Assembly (NCBI GenBank): GCA_049303335.1
Contig: JBAQNA010000003.1
Coordinates: forward strand, 1-50,776
Source of the DNA: DAIDAN01 sp049303335
GTDB taxonomy: Archaea; Aenigmatarchaeota; Aenigmatarchaeia; Aenigmatarchaeales; DAIDAN01
Length of the DNA: 50,776 nt
Direction of reading: 5' to 3'
Both the position numbers and the translations under genes were made by a program. Shown here piece by piece: positions 14,986-23,363 of the stretch. The notes under the pieces are model-generated. The model had not been told where the DNA came from, did not search any database, and saw nothing but the letters and a program-made list of their open reading frames with translations. The stretch's first letter is position 1. The number at the start of each line of letters is the position of its first letter.

Positions 14986-17832
14986 ATGGGATTCAAAGAT
15001 ATATTCAGAAGGAAATCTGAAGCTGAAAAAAGGCAGGATGAAGAATACGAGCAAGTAATGAGAAAATATAAAGAAAAGCAAAGAGGAACAGGAGAAAATT
15101 CCAAATTATTTACTGATAAGCCTTGGTTCAAAAAAATGTTTGGCTCAGCTCCCCCAAAAGCACAATATCAACCAACTGAAGGCGAACAAGCTTTTGGAGA
15201 CTTTATGGAATCTGCAGAAAAAGGCAGGGGAAAAATACAACAAGTTCCGCAAGAAAGGAAACCGGAGGCAAAATGGTATCCTACCGGTTTCTGGACTCCG
15301 CGAGTGGGCGGCTTCAAAGTCAACATACAAAAGTTTCTTTTTGCGATGCTTGTGATGGCGGGCTCGCTTGTCATCCCGTTCATATTCAAGGAAAGCGGCT
15401 CCGCCTGGTTTATTTCCATGGCAATCTCGCTGTGGGCCATCGGAACGATTTTTCCCTCGCATCTTCCGGAAAAGGAGGAGGGCGAAGGCGGCAACTGGGG
15501 CACGGGAGTATTGCTTATGAAGGCATCGCTTAACGGCACTGCGACAATTTTCCTTTCCCTTGGACTGCTCGCCATCTCCCCTTCCACGCCTTTCATGCGT
15601 CTTCTGACGCTTGTCGTTTTCACGATAGCCTACTTGAGCTTCCCGACCGGCGGGGGAGACAATAAATACAAGGCTTATCTCGCAAGCTGGAGAATGTTCC
15701 TCGGATTCTACTTCATAATATTCTTCATACTCGCGTTCATGAACGTGCTTTCCGTCTCGCCGCTGATATTTCTCTCTCTCCTGCTGCTTGCTTTCGCGTT
15801 CTACTTCAACTTCCCGGATTTGGAAATTGCCGAAACCATAGGAAAAAGCAAGCCGTTTATGATTGTCAACAAAATAGCCGGCGGGGAAAGCACGGGCGGA
15901 ATGATGATGTTCGGAATAATGATGATGCTGGTCGGCGCAAGCATGGCCTTGTTTTTGGGCAATATGAAGTTCTTGTTTTTCAGCACATACACGTGGGCGA
16001 CAATCGCATATTTCGCGGGAATCATGATGCTTCTTATGGGCTCCGCATCGGGCTCAAAAGGAGAAACCGTGATTTTCTCGTTCTTGGCGGGAATAGGCTT
16101 GGCGATAGGCGCTTTTGACCTTTGGATGGAAAAGCATTATTTCGCGGCGATGGGCTATAATATTCTTGTTGGAATGTCCGTGGCTTCGGGCGCAGCCTCG
16201 CAGCAGGCAAGACCTATCATCGGGGTTACTGCGCTTTCTTTCGCGATAATAATTCTTACTTCAGCTTATCCCGCGGTTCTTGGCGAGGCCGTTTTCGGCG
16301 CTTGGTGGCCGCAGGTTGAGGGCGGCGTTACAACGATTGTCGGGCCGATGACGGACGTTACGGGACAGATGCAGGAAAGCTTCCAGAACGCGTTCCTGAT
16401 GTTCTCCTGCCCTTCCTGCTATTATGAGAAGCAGCTGGAAAAGCAGCAGGCGAACGCGAACATGAAATCGGGGGGAACCGCGAAAAGCATTGACGTGAGC
16501 GATTTCACTTTCCAGGTTGTCAACATTCCGGAACAGCCTTTGCTGGCTACTGCAACGCTTGAGAACAAGGGCGAGTTTTCCGCAAGCAACATCAACGTCA
16601 AGCTGAAGTCCTTGCAGACGAAAAACAAGAAAGGTGGATTAAGCGATGCAGGCGATGTCAATTACAAGTTCGTTACATGCTCGGGCACGGCTTCTGCACC
16701 TCCTTTGACGGATTCTTGCAGCTGGTCAGGAAACAGCTATAACGGCGATATGAAACAGATTACATTCACATACGGGTACAAGGATGAAAGCAAACCGGAC
16801 GTTAATCCTTGGGGCAGCGCGCTCGGAAGCTGCAGCTGCTATACTTCCGACGGAAAGCTGAAAGGTTATTGCCTGCCCGCAACAGACGGGAGCGATATTT
16901 CAGGCTGCAAAAAATGCGCGAACTTCAAGCGCGTTGATTTGGAAACAGGTGGAGTCGGCTTGGGTGACTTGGGTTCTGATACTTGCGACATAAGCGGTTC
17001 CACAAGCGGCAGCCGTGACTATATAGGTTACGTTTACGGCGGCTATTACGCGGTCGTGGGCTTCGACTATTCCTTCGATTATATTGTGAACGTCTCTCTT
17101 GACACGCAGCTGATGCAATCGAACACGCTGAACGATTTGCTTCTCAAGAAACAGATAACGCTGCGCGACGTGAAAGCGGAATATTCGGGCGGACCGGTCA
17201 AGGCATCAATCTGGACGCAGAAGCAGCCCGTGCGCGCGGGCGAGGACACGCTCGCGGTGATAAGCATCGAGAACGCCGGAACGGGTACGGTGAAAATAAA
17301 AGAGCCGCAAACGTGCGCGGAAGCGGGCGGAGTCTGCGAAGCTTGGGCTCTTACAATAGGAAATTGCGCAAGCACAGAAAAAGAAATAAATCCGCCAAAC
17401 AATGAATGCGGAACAGGGCTGTCTATTGCACAGCCTTATTGTTGCATTCCTGAAAGCAAGTATAATTCGCTCTCCGGAAAAACCGCGGACTTTACGCTCA
17501 CGATACCTTTCATAAGCGGGATAGTCCCGAAAATAGCGGAAGTAAGCAGAGGCGGACTGAACTGCGGCGACATGAGTGATAAAGCAATCATCAACGAAGC
17601 TGATTATAAAGGCGGTACGGGAAGGGTTGAAAAAAGCGATTCATACGAACTGCACTGCAATCTGGAAAGCAACCTGGAAAAAGGAAAGCTCGCGAGATAT
17701 GCGTTCACGTTCAACTACGATATTCCGGAAAACATTGACAGGAAATCCGCGATATTCGTGGGCAACGTGAACTACAATTACCAGAGCTCGTACACGAAGG
17801 AGGCGCAGATAGTCTGGGCGCCGCCGCAATAG
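14986..17832 (+). CDS. Large polytopic membrane protein with extracellular Cys-rich domain
   Basis: A 948-residue protein. A basic, cytoplasmic N-terminal ~100 residues (GFKDIFRRKSEAEKRQDEE and on) is followed by about 11 hydrophobic helices in the next ~370 residues, then a ~480-residue exported region with many paired Cys (CSCYTSDGK, CKKCANF, CAEAGGVC). The segment GPVKASIWTQKQPVRAGEDT with IENAGTGTVKI matches segments in the downstream lipoproteins (for example VRVENKGSGKI), so they share a domain. ATG 14986 has GAGG four bases upstream. The upstream reading through 14866-14985 crosses a hairpin element and is rejected. A role as platform for the lipoproteins is inferred; no family is recognised. 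Confidence 0.75.
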   Translation: MGFKDIFRRKSEAEKRQDEEYEQVMRKYKEKQRGTGENSKLFTDKPWFKKMFGSAPPKAQYQPTEGEQAFGDFMESAEKGRGKIQQVPQERKPEAKWYPTGFWTPRVGGFKVNIQKFLFAMLVMAGSLVIPFIFKESGSAWFISMAISLWAIGTIFPSHLPEKEEGEGGNWGTGVLLMKASLNGTATIFLSLGLLAISPSTPFMRLLTLVVFTIAYLSFPTGGGDNKYKAYLASWRMFLGFYFIIFFILAFMNVLSVSPLIFLSLLLLAFAFYFNFPDLEIAETIGKSKPFMIVNKIAGGESTGGMMMFGIMMMLVGASMALFLGNMKFLFFSTYTWATIAYFAGIMMLLMGSASGSKGETVIFSFLAGIGLAIGAFDLWMEKHYFAAMGYNILVGMSVASGAASQQARPIIGVTALSFAIIILTSAYPAVLGEAVFGAWWPQVEGGVTTIVGPMTDVTGQMQESFQNAFLMFSCPSCYYEKQLEKQQANANMKSGGTAKSIDVSDFTFQVVNIPEQPLLATATLENKGEFSASNINVKLKSLQTKNKKGGLSDAGDVNYKFVTCSGTASAPPLTDSCSWSGNSYNGDMKQITFTYGYKDESKPDVNPWGSALGSCSCYTSDGKLKGYCLPATDGSDISGCKKCANFKRVDLETGGVGLGDLGSDTCDISGSTSGSRDYIGYVYGGYYAVVGFDYSFDYIVNVSLDTQLMQSNTLNDLLLKKQITLRDVKAEYSGGPVKASIWTQKQPVRAGEDTLAVISIENAGTGTVKIKEPQTCAEAGGVCEAWALTIGNCASTEKEINPPNNECGTGLSIAQPYCCIPESKYNSLSGKTADFTLTIPFISGIVPKIAEVSRGGLNCGDMSDKAIINEADYKGGTGRVEKSDSYELHCNLESNLEKGKLARYAFTFNYDIPENIDRKSAIFVGNVNYNYQSSYTKEAQIVWAPPQ

Positions 17833-17915
17833 AAAAGTATAAAATCAGGCTAATCGAAATAGAAGACGGAAATAGCCGGAAAATAAATTAAAATATAAAT
17901 AAATTTGGTGATTTC

Positions 17916-18263
17916 ATGGAATGGCGCGACGCGATAAAGGAATACGAATTCAGGAAATACCAGAACGTGAAAAAGGCGGGTCTGGTAAAGGTCAAGTTTC
18001 TGGACGAGGGCAGGCTTGTGGAAAAAGAGCTGACGCGCTTCAACGTCGATTCCGTCATCTTCACGGTCGAGCACGAGGGCGAGACAAAGGAACTTTGGTT
18101 TTCCGTGAGCGCGCCGATACTGCGCGAGTTCTCGAAATCCGCGCTTGTCGGGAAGGAGATAACATTGAAGTTTTCCGGCGAAGGGCAGGAAATGCGCTGC
18201 GAGATAATCGAGGGTTTGGAGAAGCTGAAAGAGGAAGGCTACAAGAAGGGAAGCGAGATGTAA
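17916..18263 (+). CDS. Small soluble protein of unknown function
   Basis: A 115-residue protein starting MEWRDAIKEYEFRKYQNVKK, with a beta-rich middle (VKVKFLDEGRLVEKELTRF, KELWFSVSAPILREF) and a charged C-terminal helix. GGTGATTTC directly before ATG 17916 is a good ribosome site. It follows the polytopic membrane gene by 83 bp and may be in its transcription unit. No family is recognised. Confidence 0.65.
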   Translation: MEWRDAIKEYEFRKYQNVKKAGLVKVKFLDEGRLVEKELTRFNVDSVIFTVEHEGETKELWFSVSAPILREFSKSALVGKEITLKFSGEGQEMRCEIIEGLEKLKEEGYKKGSEM

Positions 18264-18273
18264 GGGTTGTTGC

Positions 18274-18801
18274 ATGAAAGCGGACGGCAGGGCAGGCTAT
18301 CGGGTTGATGCGGGGAGCGAAGCAAAAAGCAGCGGAACAATTTTGTTCAGATTATTCTACCTCGGGCAGTGCGGATGCGGGTTTGAAAGAAAGGTGGAAA
18401 GAAAGATAGAGGTGAAGGAAGCGCAAACGCTTGACGATTTGTGCGAGGCAATCATACTCAAGTCTTTCGGCTGGGACGACCCGCATTCATACTCCTTCTT
18501 TTTTGACAACAAGCCGTTCTCGCAAAACAGAAAAATGGAATATTCATCAAACACGGAAGAAGTTGACGAATTCGGAAAGCCGAATTCAACGGACGTGAAG
18601 CTGAAAAACCTGAAATTCAGGAAAGGCCAGAAAATACTTTTCATTTTCGACTTCGGGGACGAGCATCGTTTCGGCATAAAAGTCGAAGGCTTTGGAGAAA
18701 CGCAAAAAGGAAAGAAATACCCGCTGATTCTGGAAGAGAAAGGAAAAGCGCCGGAGCAGTATGAAGAAGCAGATGAGGATGAAGAAGCCGAGGAAGAATA
18801 A
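18274..18801 (+). CDS. pRiA4b ORF-3-like protein
   Basis: A 175-residue protein. LDDLCEAIILKSFGWDDPHS followed by FFFDNKPF and, later, ILFIFDFGDEHRFGIKVEGF match the plasmid pRiA4b ORF-3-like family, whose members have the W-D-x-x-H and DFGD-x-W/H signatures and no settled role. The C terminus is a run of acidic residues (EEADEDEEAEEE). It begins 10 bp after the previous stop. A MITE is inserted just after its TAA. Confidence 0.8.
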   Translation: MKADGRAGYRVDAGSEAKSSGTILFRLFYLGQCGCGFERKVERKIEVKEAQTLDDLCEAIILKSFGWDDPHSYSFFFDNKPFSQNRKMEYSSNTEEVDEFGKPNSTDVKLKNLKFRKGQKILFIFDFGDEHRFGIKVEGFGETQKGKKYPLILEEKGKAPEQYEEADEDEEAEEE

Positions 18802-18803
18802 AA

Positions 18804-18950
18804 GTATGATTGGCTCTGCAGAAATCCCCATTATGGGGTAGGCTGAAAATCAGGAACGCCGATATCGGCGCCTATGCGACCGCCGAAAAAGCCGTTTTGA
18901 ATATGGAAGCGCAAATCATATTGCAAGGATTTCTGCAGAGCCGTATGATT
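18804..18950. mobile_element. 131-bp MITE with 16-bp inverted repeats and 8-bp target duplication
   Basis: GGCTCTGCAGAAATCC (18812-18827) and its exact reverse complement GGATTTCTGCAGAGCC (18927-18942) bound a 131-bp element. It is flanked by perfect direct repeats GTATGATT (18804-18811 and 18943-18950), the footprint of transposition. It encodes no transposase, although one frame is open through it by chance. An 8-bp duplication with ends starting GG-C/T-TCTG occurs in several IS families (IS6-like among them); I do not assign one. The intact ends and duplication suggest fairly recent insertion. A related end lies at 112-127. Confidence 0.8.
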
Positions 18951-19004
18951 ATATATTATGGCGCGCATAAAGAAAAATGCGGAAAACATCTTCGGTTGAT
19001 TTTT

Positions 19005-20717
19005 ATGCGAGAGGCAAAAAATGTGGGAATGCGCGAAAATCTGAAAGGCATCTTTAGCAGATACAAACTGCTTTTTCTTGTAGTTGCGGTTGTTGCGGTT
19101 TCCGGTTGCATTGTTCCCGGCGGCGACGTTTTCGCGGGAATGTTCTCACCGCAGAGGCCGTCCACGACAGAAGGCTCCGCCGACCTGATAACAACGCAGA
19201 ACACGAACATAATTCCGAACCCGCCGATTTCCGCGGAGAACGGCTTCACGGTTTCCTTCGAGGTCAAGAACAACGACGAGAACGAGGAGGTGAAAAACGT
19301 GAAAGTCACGCAGTATGACAGCGGCCTGTGCAAATCCGGAAAAACGGACAGCGGCGGAGGCGGCAGCGGAGAAGATTCCGAGATTGTAAAAATGCTTGAC
19401 AGCAGGAGGCTGATAAGTTTGAAAGTGGATTGTAAAGGGGACGGTAAAGAAATAGAGACAATGTTTTTGGAGGATAGCGTGGAAAAAGAAATTACCGTTT
19501 GCGGCACGAAAGCAAAATACAAAGCTTCAATAACGGATTATAAAATAACACTTTCGAGAACATATATTGGTATAATAGAAGATCTTAAAACAGACAAGTT
19601 TGGAGAAACAGGTAAAGAAATAATCAATTCTTATTTAGAGTATATGAAATTCACAACAGGTGCAGGAAAAACTTGGGATTGTATTGCAGGAATTTATGGG
19701 GATGAAGAAAAATACAAAAACGCATGTTTCCTTAAATATGTAAACACGAAATTTTCCTTAATATCCGAGCCTGAATACAAGGAAAGGGCGGAATGCATCG
19801 GAAAAGCCAAAGACAAATGTTATGTTTCCGAAGAAGCCTGCGGAAAAGCAGTTGAAAAAGAGAACAAAATATGCACAGATAAATGCAGCGGTAAATCCGG
19901 CGCCGAATTAACCGCGTGCAACAACCAATGCGAAAAATACAGATACGAAATCCAGCAAGCTGAAGCCGCGCCCTGCAATCCTTATATTGAATCGCTGAAA
20001 GAATACAGAATCGTTACAGAAGGGACTTATGACGGCGTGTGCTGCGCTTATGATATCGTGAGCCAGGATATTGACACGTCTTCGTCAACAACTTCCACAA
20101 CGGCAGCCGGCGCGAAAACCTATTATCCGCTTCAGACCGAATTGATGGAGTGGGGTTTTACTGCGCCGAAAAACAGCGAAATCGGGAGCATGCCGCGAAC
20201 CTGCGGGATAAAATACAAGATCAACTACGACTTCTCCGCGAAAACGCAGACCGACGTGACGGTCATATCAAAAAGCAAGATGGAGGAGATGCAGCGCTCG
20301 GGGCAGGAGCCTTCCGCAAATCCGCAGCAGTCCGTCGGAGTCGGCCCGATAAAGGTCTTGTTTGATTTCGGCGCAAAGCAGCCGATAAAATCCGGTGATA
20401 TTATGCCGGTCTTCATAACCGTTGAGGACAGGGGCGCCGGAATTTACGGGAATGTCCTTGCGGGGAAGCTTAAATTAAAGTTCCCGTCGAATTTCGAAAA
20501 AGTTGTCTGCGACAAATTCACGAGCAAAGGCGCGGGCGAATACGCGAACACCGCGGAAATCCCGATGATAAAAAAATCAAGCCCGCAGATGAGGTGCTCC
20601 TTCAAGATGCCTTCCGTGACGGACATGAAGACTTTCTATATCTCGGCAACTCTTGACTACACTTACAAGCTTGACGATGAGATAAATGTCGCGGTGAACC
20701 CGACGCTCGTAAGATAG
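19005..20717 (+). CDS. Secreted lipoprotein, member 1 of the paralogous set
   Basis: About 570 residues. The signal LLFLVVAVVAVSGC is a lipobox ending in the Cys to be lipidated, so the protein is anchored outside the membrane. After it come TNIIPNPPISAENGFTVSFE with KNDEN-type Ig-like features, a Cys-rich middle insert (CYVSEEACGKAVEKENKIC and on) and a C-terminal domain beginning VGPIKVLFDFGAKQPIKSGD. The first and last parts match the lipoprotein at 21477. ATG 19005 or 19029 could be the start; the reading further upstream crosses the MITE. The Cys-rich AT-poorer insert is absent from the paralogues. Confidence 0.8.
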   Translation: MREAKNVGMRENLKGIFSRYKLLFLVVAVVAVSGCIVPGGDVFAGMFSPQRPSTTEGSADLITTQNTNIIPNPPISAENGFTVSFEVKNNDENEEVKNVKVTQYDSGLCKSGKTDSGGGGSGEDSEIVKMLDSRRLISLKVDCKGDGKEIETMFLEDSVEKEITVCGTKAKYKASITDYKITLSRTYIGIIEDLKTDKFGETGKEIINSYLEYMKFTTGAGKTWDCIAGIYGDEEKYKNACFLKYVNTKFSLISEPEYKERAECIGKAKDKCYVSEEACGKAVEKENKICTDKCSGKSGAELTACNNQCEKYRYEIQQAEAAPCNPYIESLKEYRIVTEGTYDGVCCAYDIVSQDIDTSSSTTSTTAAGAKTYYPLQTELMEWGFTAPKNSEIGSMPRTCGIKYKINYDFSAKTQTDVTVISKSKMEEMQRSGQEPSANPQQSVGVGPIKVLFDFGAKQPIKSGDIMPVFITVEDRGAGIYGNVLAGKLKLKFPSNFEKVVCDKFTSKGAGEYANTAEIPMIKKSSPQMRCSFKMPSVTDMKTFYISATLDYTYKLDDEINVAVNPTLVR

Positions 20718-20756
20718 AAATTATTTTTAATCAGGTTGCTGCTTTTGGCGGTAAAT

Positions 20757-21143
20757 ATGAGGGAAGAAACATTAAATTGGTGGAAGCAGGCGAAAAAGGA
20801 TTTTGAAACCGCGAAGCACAGCAAGGAAAGCGGAGACCATTACGCGGCTGTTTTTTTCTGCCAGCAGGCCGTGGAAAAAGGGCTGAAAACGCTGTTCATA
20901 ATAAAGAAAGGCGCGTCTTCTGGGCCGACTCATTCCCTGCTTTTTTTGGCAAAGGAATGCGGAGTCCCGAAAAATTTCTTTACTTTCCTGAAAGAACTGA
21001 CGCCGGAATTTGTGGCAACTCGGTATCCTGATATGGTTGATGAAGCTCCGTTCGAGCTTTATGACGAGCAAATTTCATCAAAATTTATAAACGAGACGGA
21101 GGTGCTTATGAAATGGCTGGAAAACCGGATAGGGAAACAATGA
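20757..21143 (+). CDS. HEPN-domain protein (toxin-type)
   Basis: A 128-residue helical protein, MREETLNWWKQAKKDFETAK, then HYAAVFFCQQAVEKGLKTLF and PTHSLLFLAKE, the standard HEPN (PF05168-type) pattern of Y-AA-F-CQQAVEK-LK followed by a H-S-L helix. Its partner MNT gene overlaps it by 31 nt. Such pairs are toxin-antitoxin systems in archaea and bacteria; the HEPN protein is usually the RNase. ATG 20757 follows GGCGGTAAAT. Confidence 0.88.
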   Translation: MREETLNWWKQAKKDFETAKHSKESGDHYAAVFFCQQAVEKGLKTLFIIKKGASSGPTHSLLFLAKECGVPKNFFTFLKELTPEFVATRYPDMVDEAPFELYDEQISSKFINETEVLMKWLENRIGKQ

Positions 21144-21439
21144 AGCTCTTGTCAAAGCATTTGAAATACATAAAAAAAGAGTTCAAGCCCGATAAGATAG
21201 TCTTGTTCGGCTCGCGCGCGCGCGGAGACAATCTCAAGACAAGCGACATAGACTTGCTTGTTGTCTCAAAAAAGTTTATCGGCGTTGACTGGAGAAAGCG
21301 GATGATAAATGTTTTCGGCGATTGGGACAAGAAGCAGATGCTTGAGGCGATTTGCTACACTCCTGAAGAGTTCGAGCGCAAAAAGAAGCAGATTGGGATT
21401 GTGCGGCAGGCTGTCAAGGAAGGGATTGAACTGAATTGA
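21113..21439 (+). CDS. MNT-type nucleotidyltransferase (antitoxin-type)
   Basis: A 108-residue minimal nucleotidyltransferase: IVLFGSRARGDNLKTSDIDLLVV carries GS-x-ARG and D-x-D. It overlaps the HEPN gene, and GGAGGTG (21099-21105) lies upstream of ATG 21113. In the studied HEPN/MNT systems this protein AMPylates and silences the HEPN toxin; here this is inferred from pairing. It lies between two lipoprotein genes on the same strand. Confidence 0.88.
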   Translation: MAGKPDRETMKLLSKHLKYIKKEFKPDKIVLFGSRARGDNLKTSDIDLLVVSKKFIGVDWRKRMINVFGDWDKKQMLEAICYTPEEFERKKKQIGIVRQAVKEGIELN

Positions 21440-21476
21440 ATGATTGCGGCGGCAAAAGCTTAAACTGGTGCTTATT

Positions 21477-22700
21477 TTGAAACAGGAAAACAATGCGGGA
21501 AAAAACAGGCAGGCGGCCGCGCGGAAGCTTTTTCTTTTTCTTTCCATACTGGCCGTCGTCGCGGTCAGCGGCTGCATATCAAGCCTCGGCTTTGGTGGCG
21601 GCGAGACAACGGTTGAGGCCTCCAATGATGTTATGATATTTTCCGATTCGACGGTCATTCCGAACCCGCCGATTCTGACGGGAGACACTTTCACGACTTC
21701 CTTCAACATAAAAAACCTTGACGAGTTCGAGGACGCGAAAAACGCGAAGCTTCAGCTTTACGACTGGGGGGTTTGCGAGCCGACATCCACTTGCACCCCG
21801 ACAGGCGGGATTTATACAAAAACTATTGGCGATGTCTCGCCGCAAGACGTCCAGAACGTGGAATGCCAGTTCAAGTCCCCGACTTCCGAAAAAATCGGCG
21901 GCATGGATGCGAAATGCCCGGTCCGCTACAAGCTGACTTATGACTTTTCCGGCGAAACCACCACGGAGCTGAACGTGATATCAAACAAGAAGTTCCAGGA
22001 CATGCAGCGCGCTGGGCAGGCGCCTTCCGTCAGTTCCACGCAGTCGAAAAGCCGCGGCCCGATAAAGGTCGATTTCTCATTCGGCGTTAACCAGCCCGCG
22101 AGAACTTCCACTATTGATGCAACCCCGGCGAAAAGCAACATTGTAAAAATCCCGATGTACGTCAGGGTCGAGAACAAGGGAAGCGGGAAGATACCGAAAG
22201 AAACAGATGTATTTGTATTGAATAAAGATAAAACATGCGATGTTTCTATTGATTCTGGTTCATGTATTCATGATTATACACTAACTCCTGCAAAATTGTT
22301 TTTTTGTAATAACGGAAATAAAGAAATATGCGGAGACCTTGACGCTAAAACAGCTGATTCATGCACAAAAAATAAAGGTTGTACAGACAAATTAGCCATA
22401 GACTTAAATATCAAAATTCCCGCGGCGCTTACCTCCTCGGGAGCAACCGACAAATGTCCGGAGATAACCTGCGACGGCTTCTTTACAGGCTCCGCCGACG
22501 GAATAGACGGCTGCAAACTGGCATTAACCAAAAAAATAGATTTCGTGAAAGACAAATCCCAAACTTTCAGGTGCGAGCTGACTTCGCCCGCGGATTCTAC
22601 GGACTTTGAGCAGAAAGTATTTTCAATCCAGTCGGAAGTGAAATACACATACCAGCTGGACAACGACTTCAGCGTCGCGATAAAGCCGATGACGATATGA
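21477..22700 (+). CDS. Secreted lipoprotein, member 2 of the paralogous set
   Basis: About 407 residues. The signal is LFLFLSILAVVAVSGC, with VAVSGC as lipobox. DSTVIPNPPILTGDTFTTSF and KNLDEFEDAKNAKLQLYDWG align with IIPNPPI...YDSG of the lipoprotein at 19005, and RGPIKVDFSFGVNQPARTST aligns with its C-terminal domain. The start is taken as TTG 21477, because GGTG lies about seven bases upstream and the gene at 23364 has the same GGTGCTT...TTG layout. The section at about 22200-22430 is AT-rich compared with the rest and may be an inserted segment. Confidence 0.8.
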   Translation: MKQENNAGKNRQAAARKLFLFLSILAVVAVSGCISSLGFGGGETTVEASNDVMIFSDSTVIPNPPILTGDTFTTSFNIKNLDEFEDAKNAKLQLYDWGVCEPTSTCTPTGGIYTKTIGDVSPQDVQNVECQFKSPTSEKIGGMDAKCPVRYKLTYDFSGETTTELNVISNKKFQDMQRAGQAPSVSSTQSKSRGPIKVDFSFGVNQPARTSTIDATPAKSNIVKIPMYVRVENKGSGKIPKETDVFVLNKDKTCDVSIDSGSCIHDYTLTPAKLFFCNNGNKEICGDLDAKTADSCTKNKGCTDKLAIDLNIKIPAALTSSGATDKCPEITCDGFFTGSADGIDGCKLALTKKIDFVKDKSQTFRCELTSPADSTDFEQKVFSIQSEVKYTYQLDNDFSVAIKPMTI

Positions 22701-22761
22701 TAAAAAGTAAAAAATAGCTGATTTTTAAACTTCAAAAAACAAATATAATCTGGTGATAAGC

Positions 22762-23025
22762 ATGGAAGAAAAAGCCAGGGCAAGAATAGTGGTCAATCCG
22801 AAAGTTATGGTAGGCAAGCCCATAATCAGAGGCACAAGAATACCCGTGGATGCGATTATAAGAAGAGTCGCCGACGGGATGACAACGAAAGAAATACTTG
22901 AGGATTACCCGAAAATAACGCAAGAGGACATAAAGGCCGCGCTGCTGTACGCTTTAGATGTTGTGAGGGGAGAAGATGTAATGCCTTTGGTGGCGAAAGC
23001 TGGTAAACATGCGGTTTCTAATTGA
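22762..23025 (+). CDS. DUF433 antitoxin
   Basis: An 87-residue protein with the DUF433 signature VVNPKVMVGKPIIRGTRIPV, followed by VADGMTTKEILEDYPKIT and DIKAALLYA. DUF433 proteins are small helix-turn-helix antitoxins paired with PIN-like toxins. GGTGAT four bases before ATG 22762 decides the start. It overlaps the DUF5615 gene by 17 nt, the usual pairing order. Confidence 0.9.
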   Translation: MEEKARARIVVNPKVMVGKPIIRGTRIPVDAIIRRVADGMTTKEILEDYPKITQEDIKAALLYALDVVRGEDVMPLVAKAGKHAVSN

Positions 23026-23350
23026 TGAATGCACGGGCAAGAGGCTGGCAAAGCTTCTGGAAAAGGAAGGATATGATGTTATTTTTGCGGGAGATATAAT
23101 GTCTTCCGCTTCCGACGAAGAGATAATAAAAAAATGCGAAGATGACGACAGGATACTTGTTACGGATGACAAGGATTTTGGAGAGATGGTTTTTAGGTTA
23201 GGCAAACCCATAAGAGGGGTTATACTTATAAGAATTGTTGCAAAACCCGAAACAAGGCTTGAAGCGATATTAAAACTTCTGAAAAATTATGATGTGAAAA
23301 ATAAATTTATAGTTCTTCAGGAGAATGCCGTGAGAATCAGAAATATATAA
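23009..23350 (+). CDS. DUF5615 PIN-like toxin
   Basis: A 113-residue PIN-like protein: MRFLIDECTGKRLAKLLEKE at the N terminus supplies the first acidic residues, SASDEEIIKKCEDDDRILVT and DDKDFGEMVF the others. This is the DUF5615 (Mut7-C-like) pattern, probably an RNase toxin neutralised by the overlapping DUF433 protein. It is the third toxin-antitoxin pair within the lipoprotein region. Confidence 0.9.
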   Translation: MRFLIDECTGKRLAKLLEKEGYDVIFAGDIMSSASDEEIIKKCEDDDRILVTDDKDFGEMVFRLGKPIRGVILIRIVAKPETRLEAILKLLKNYDVKNKFIVLQENAVRIRNI

Positions 23351-23363
23351 AAAGGTGCTTGAT

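Noticed and set aside
18810..19004. N-terminal extension of the first lipoprotein
   Set aside because: It reads through the MITE and would place about 70 residues before the signal peptide; the lipobox requires a start near 19005-19029.
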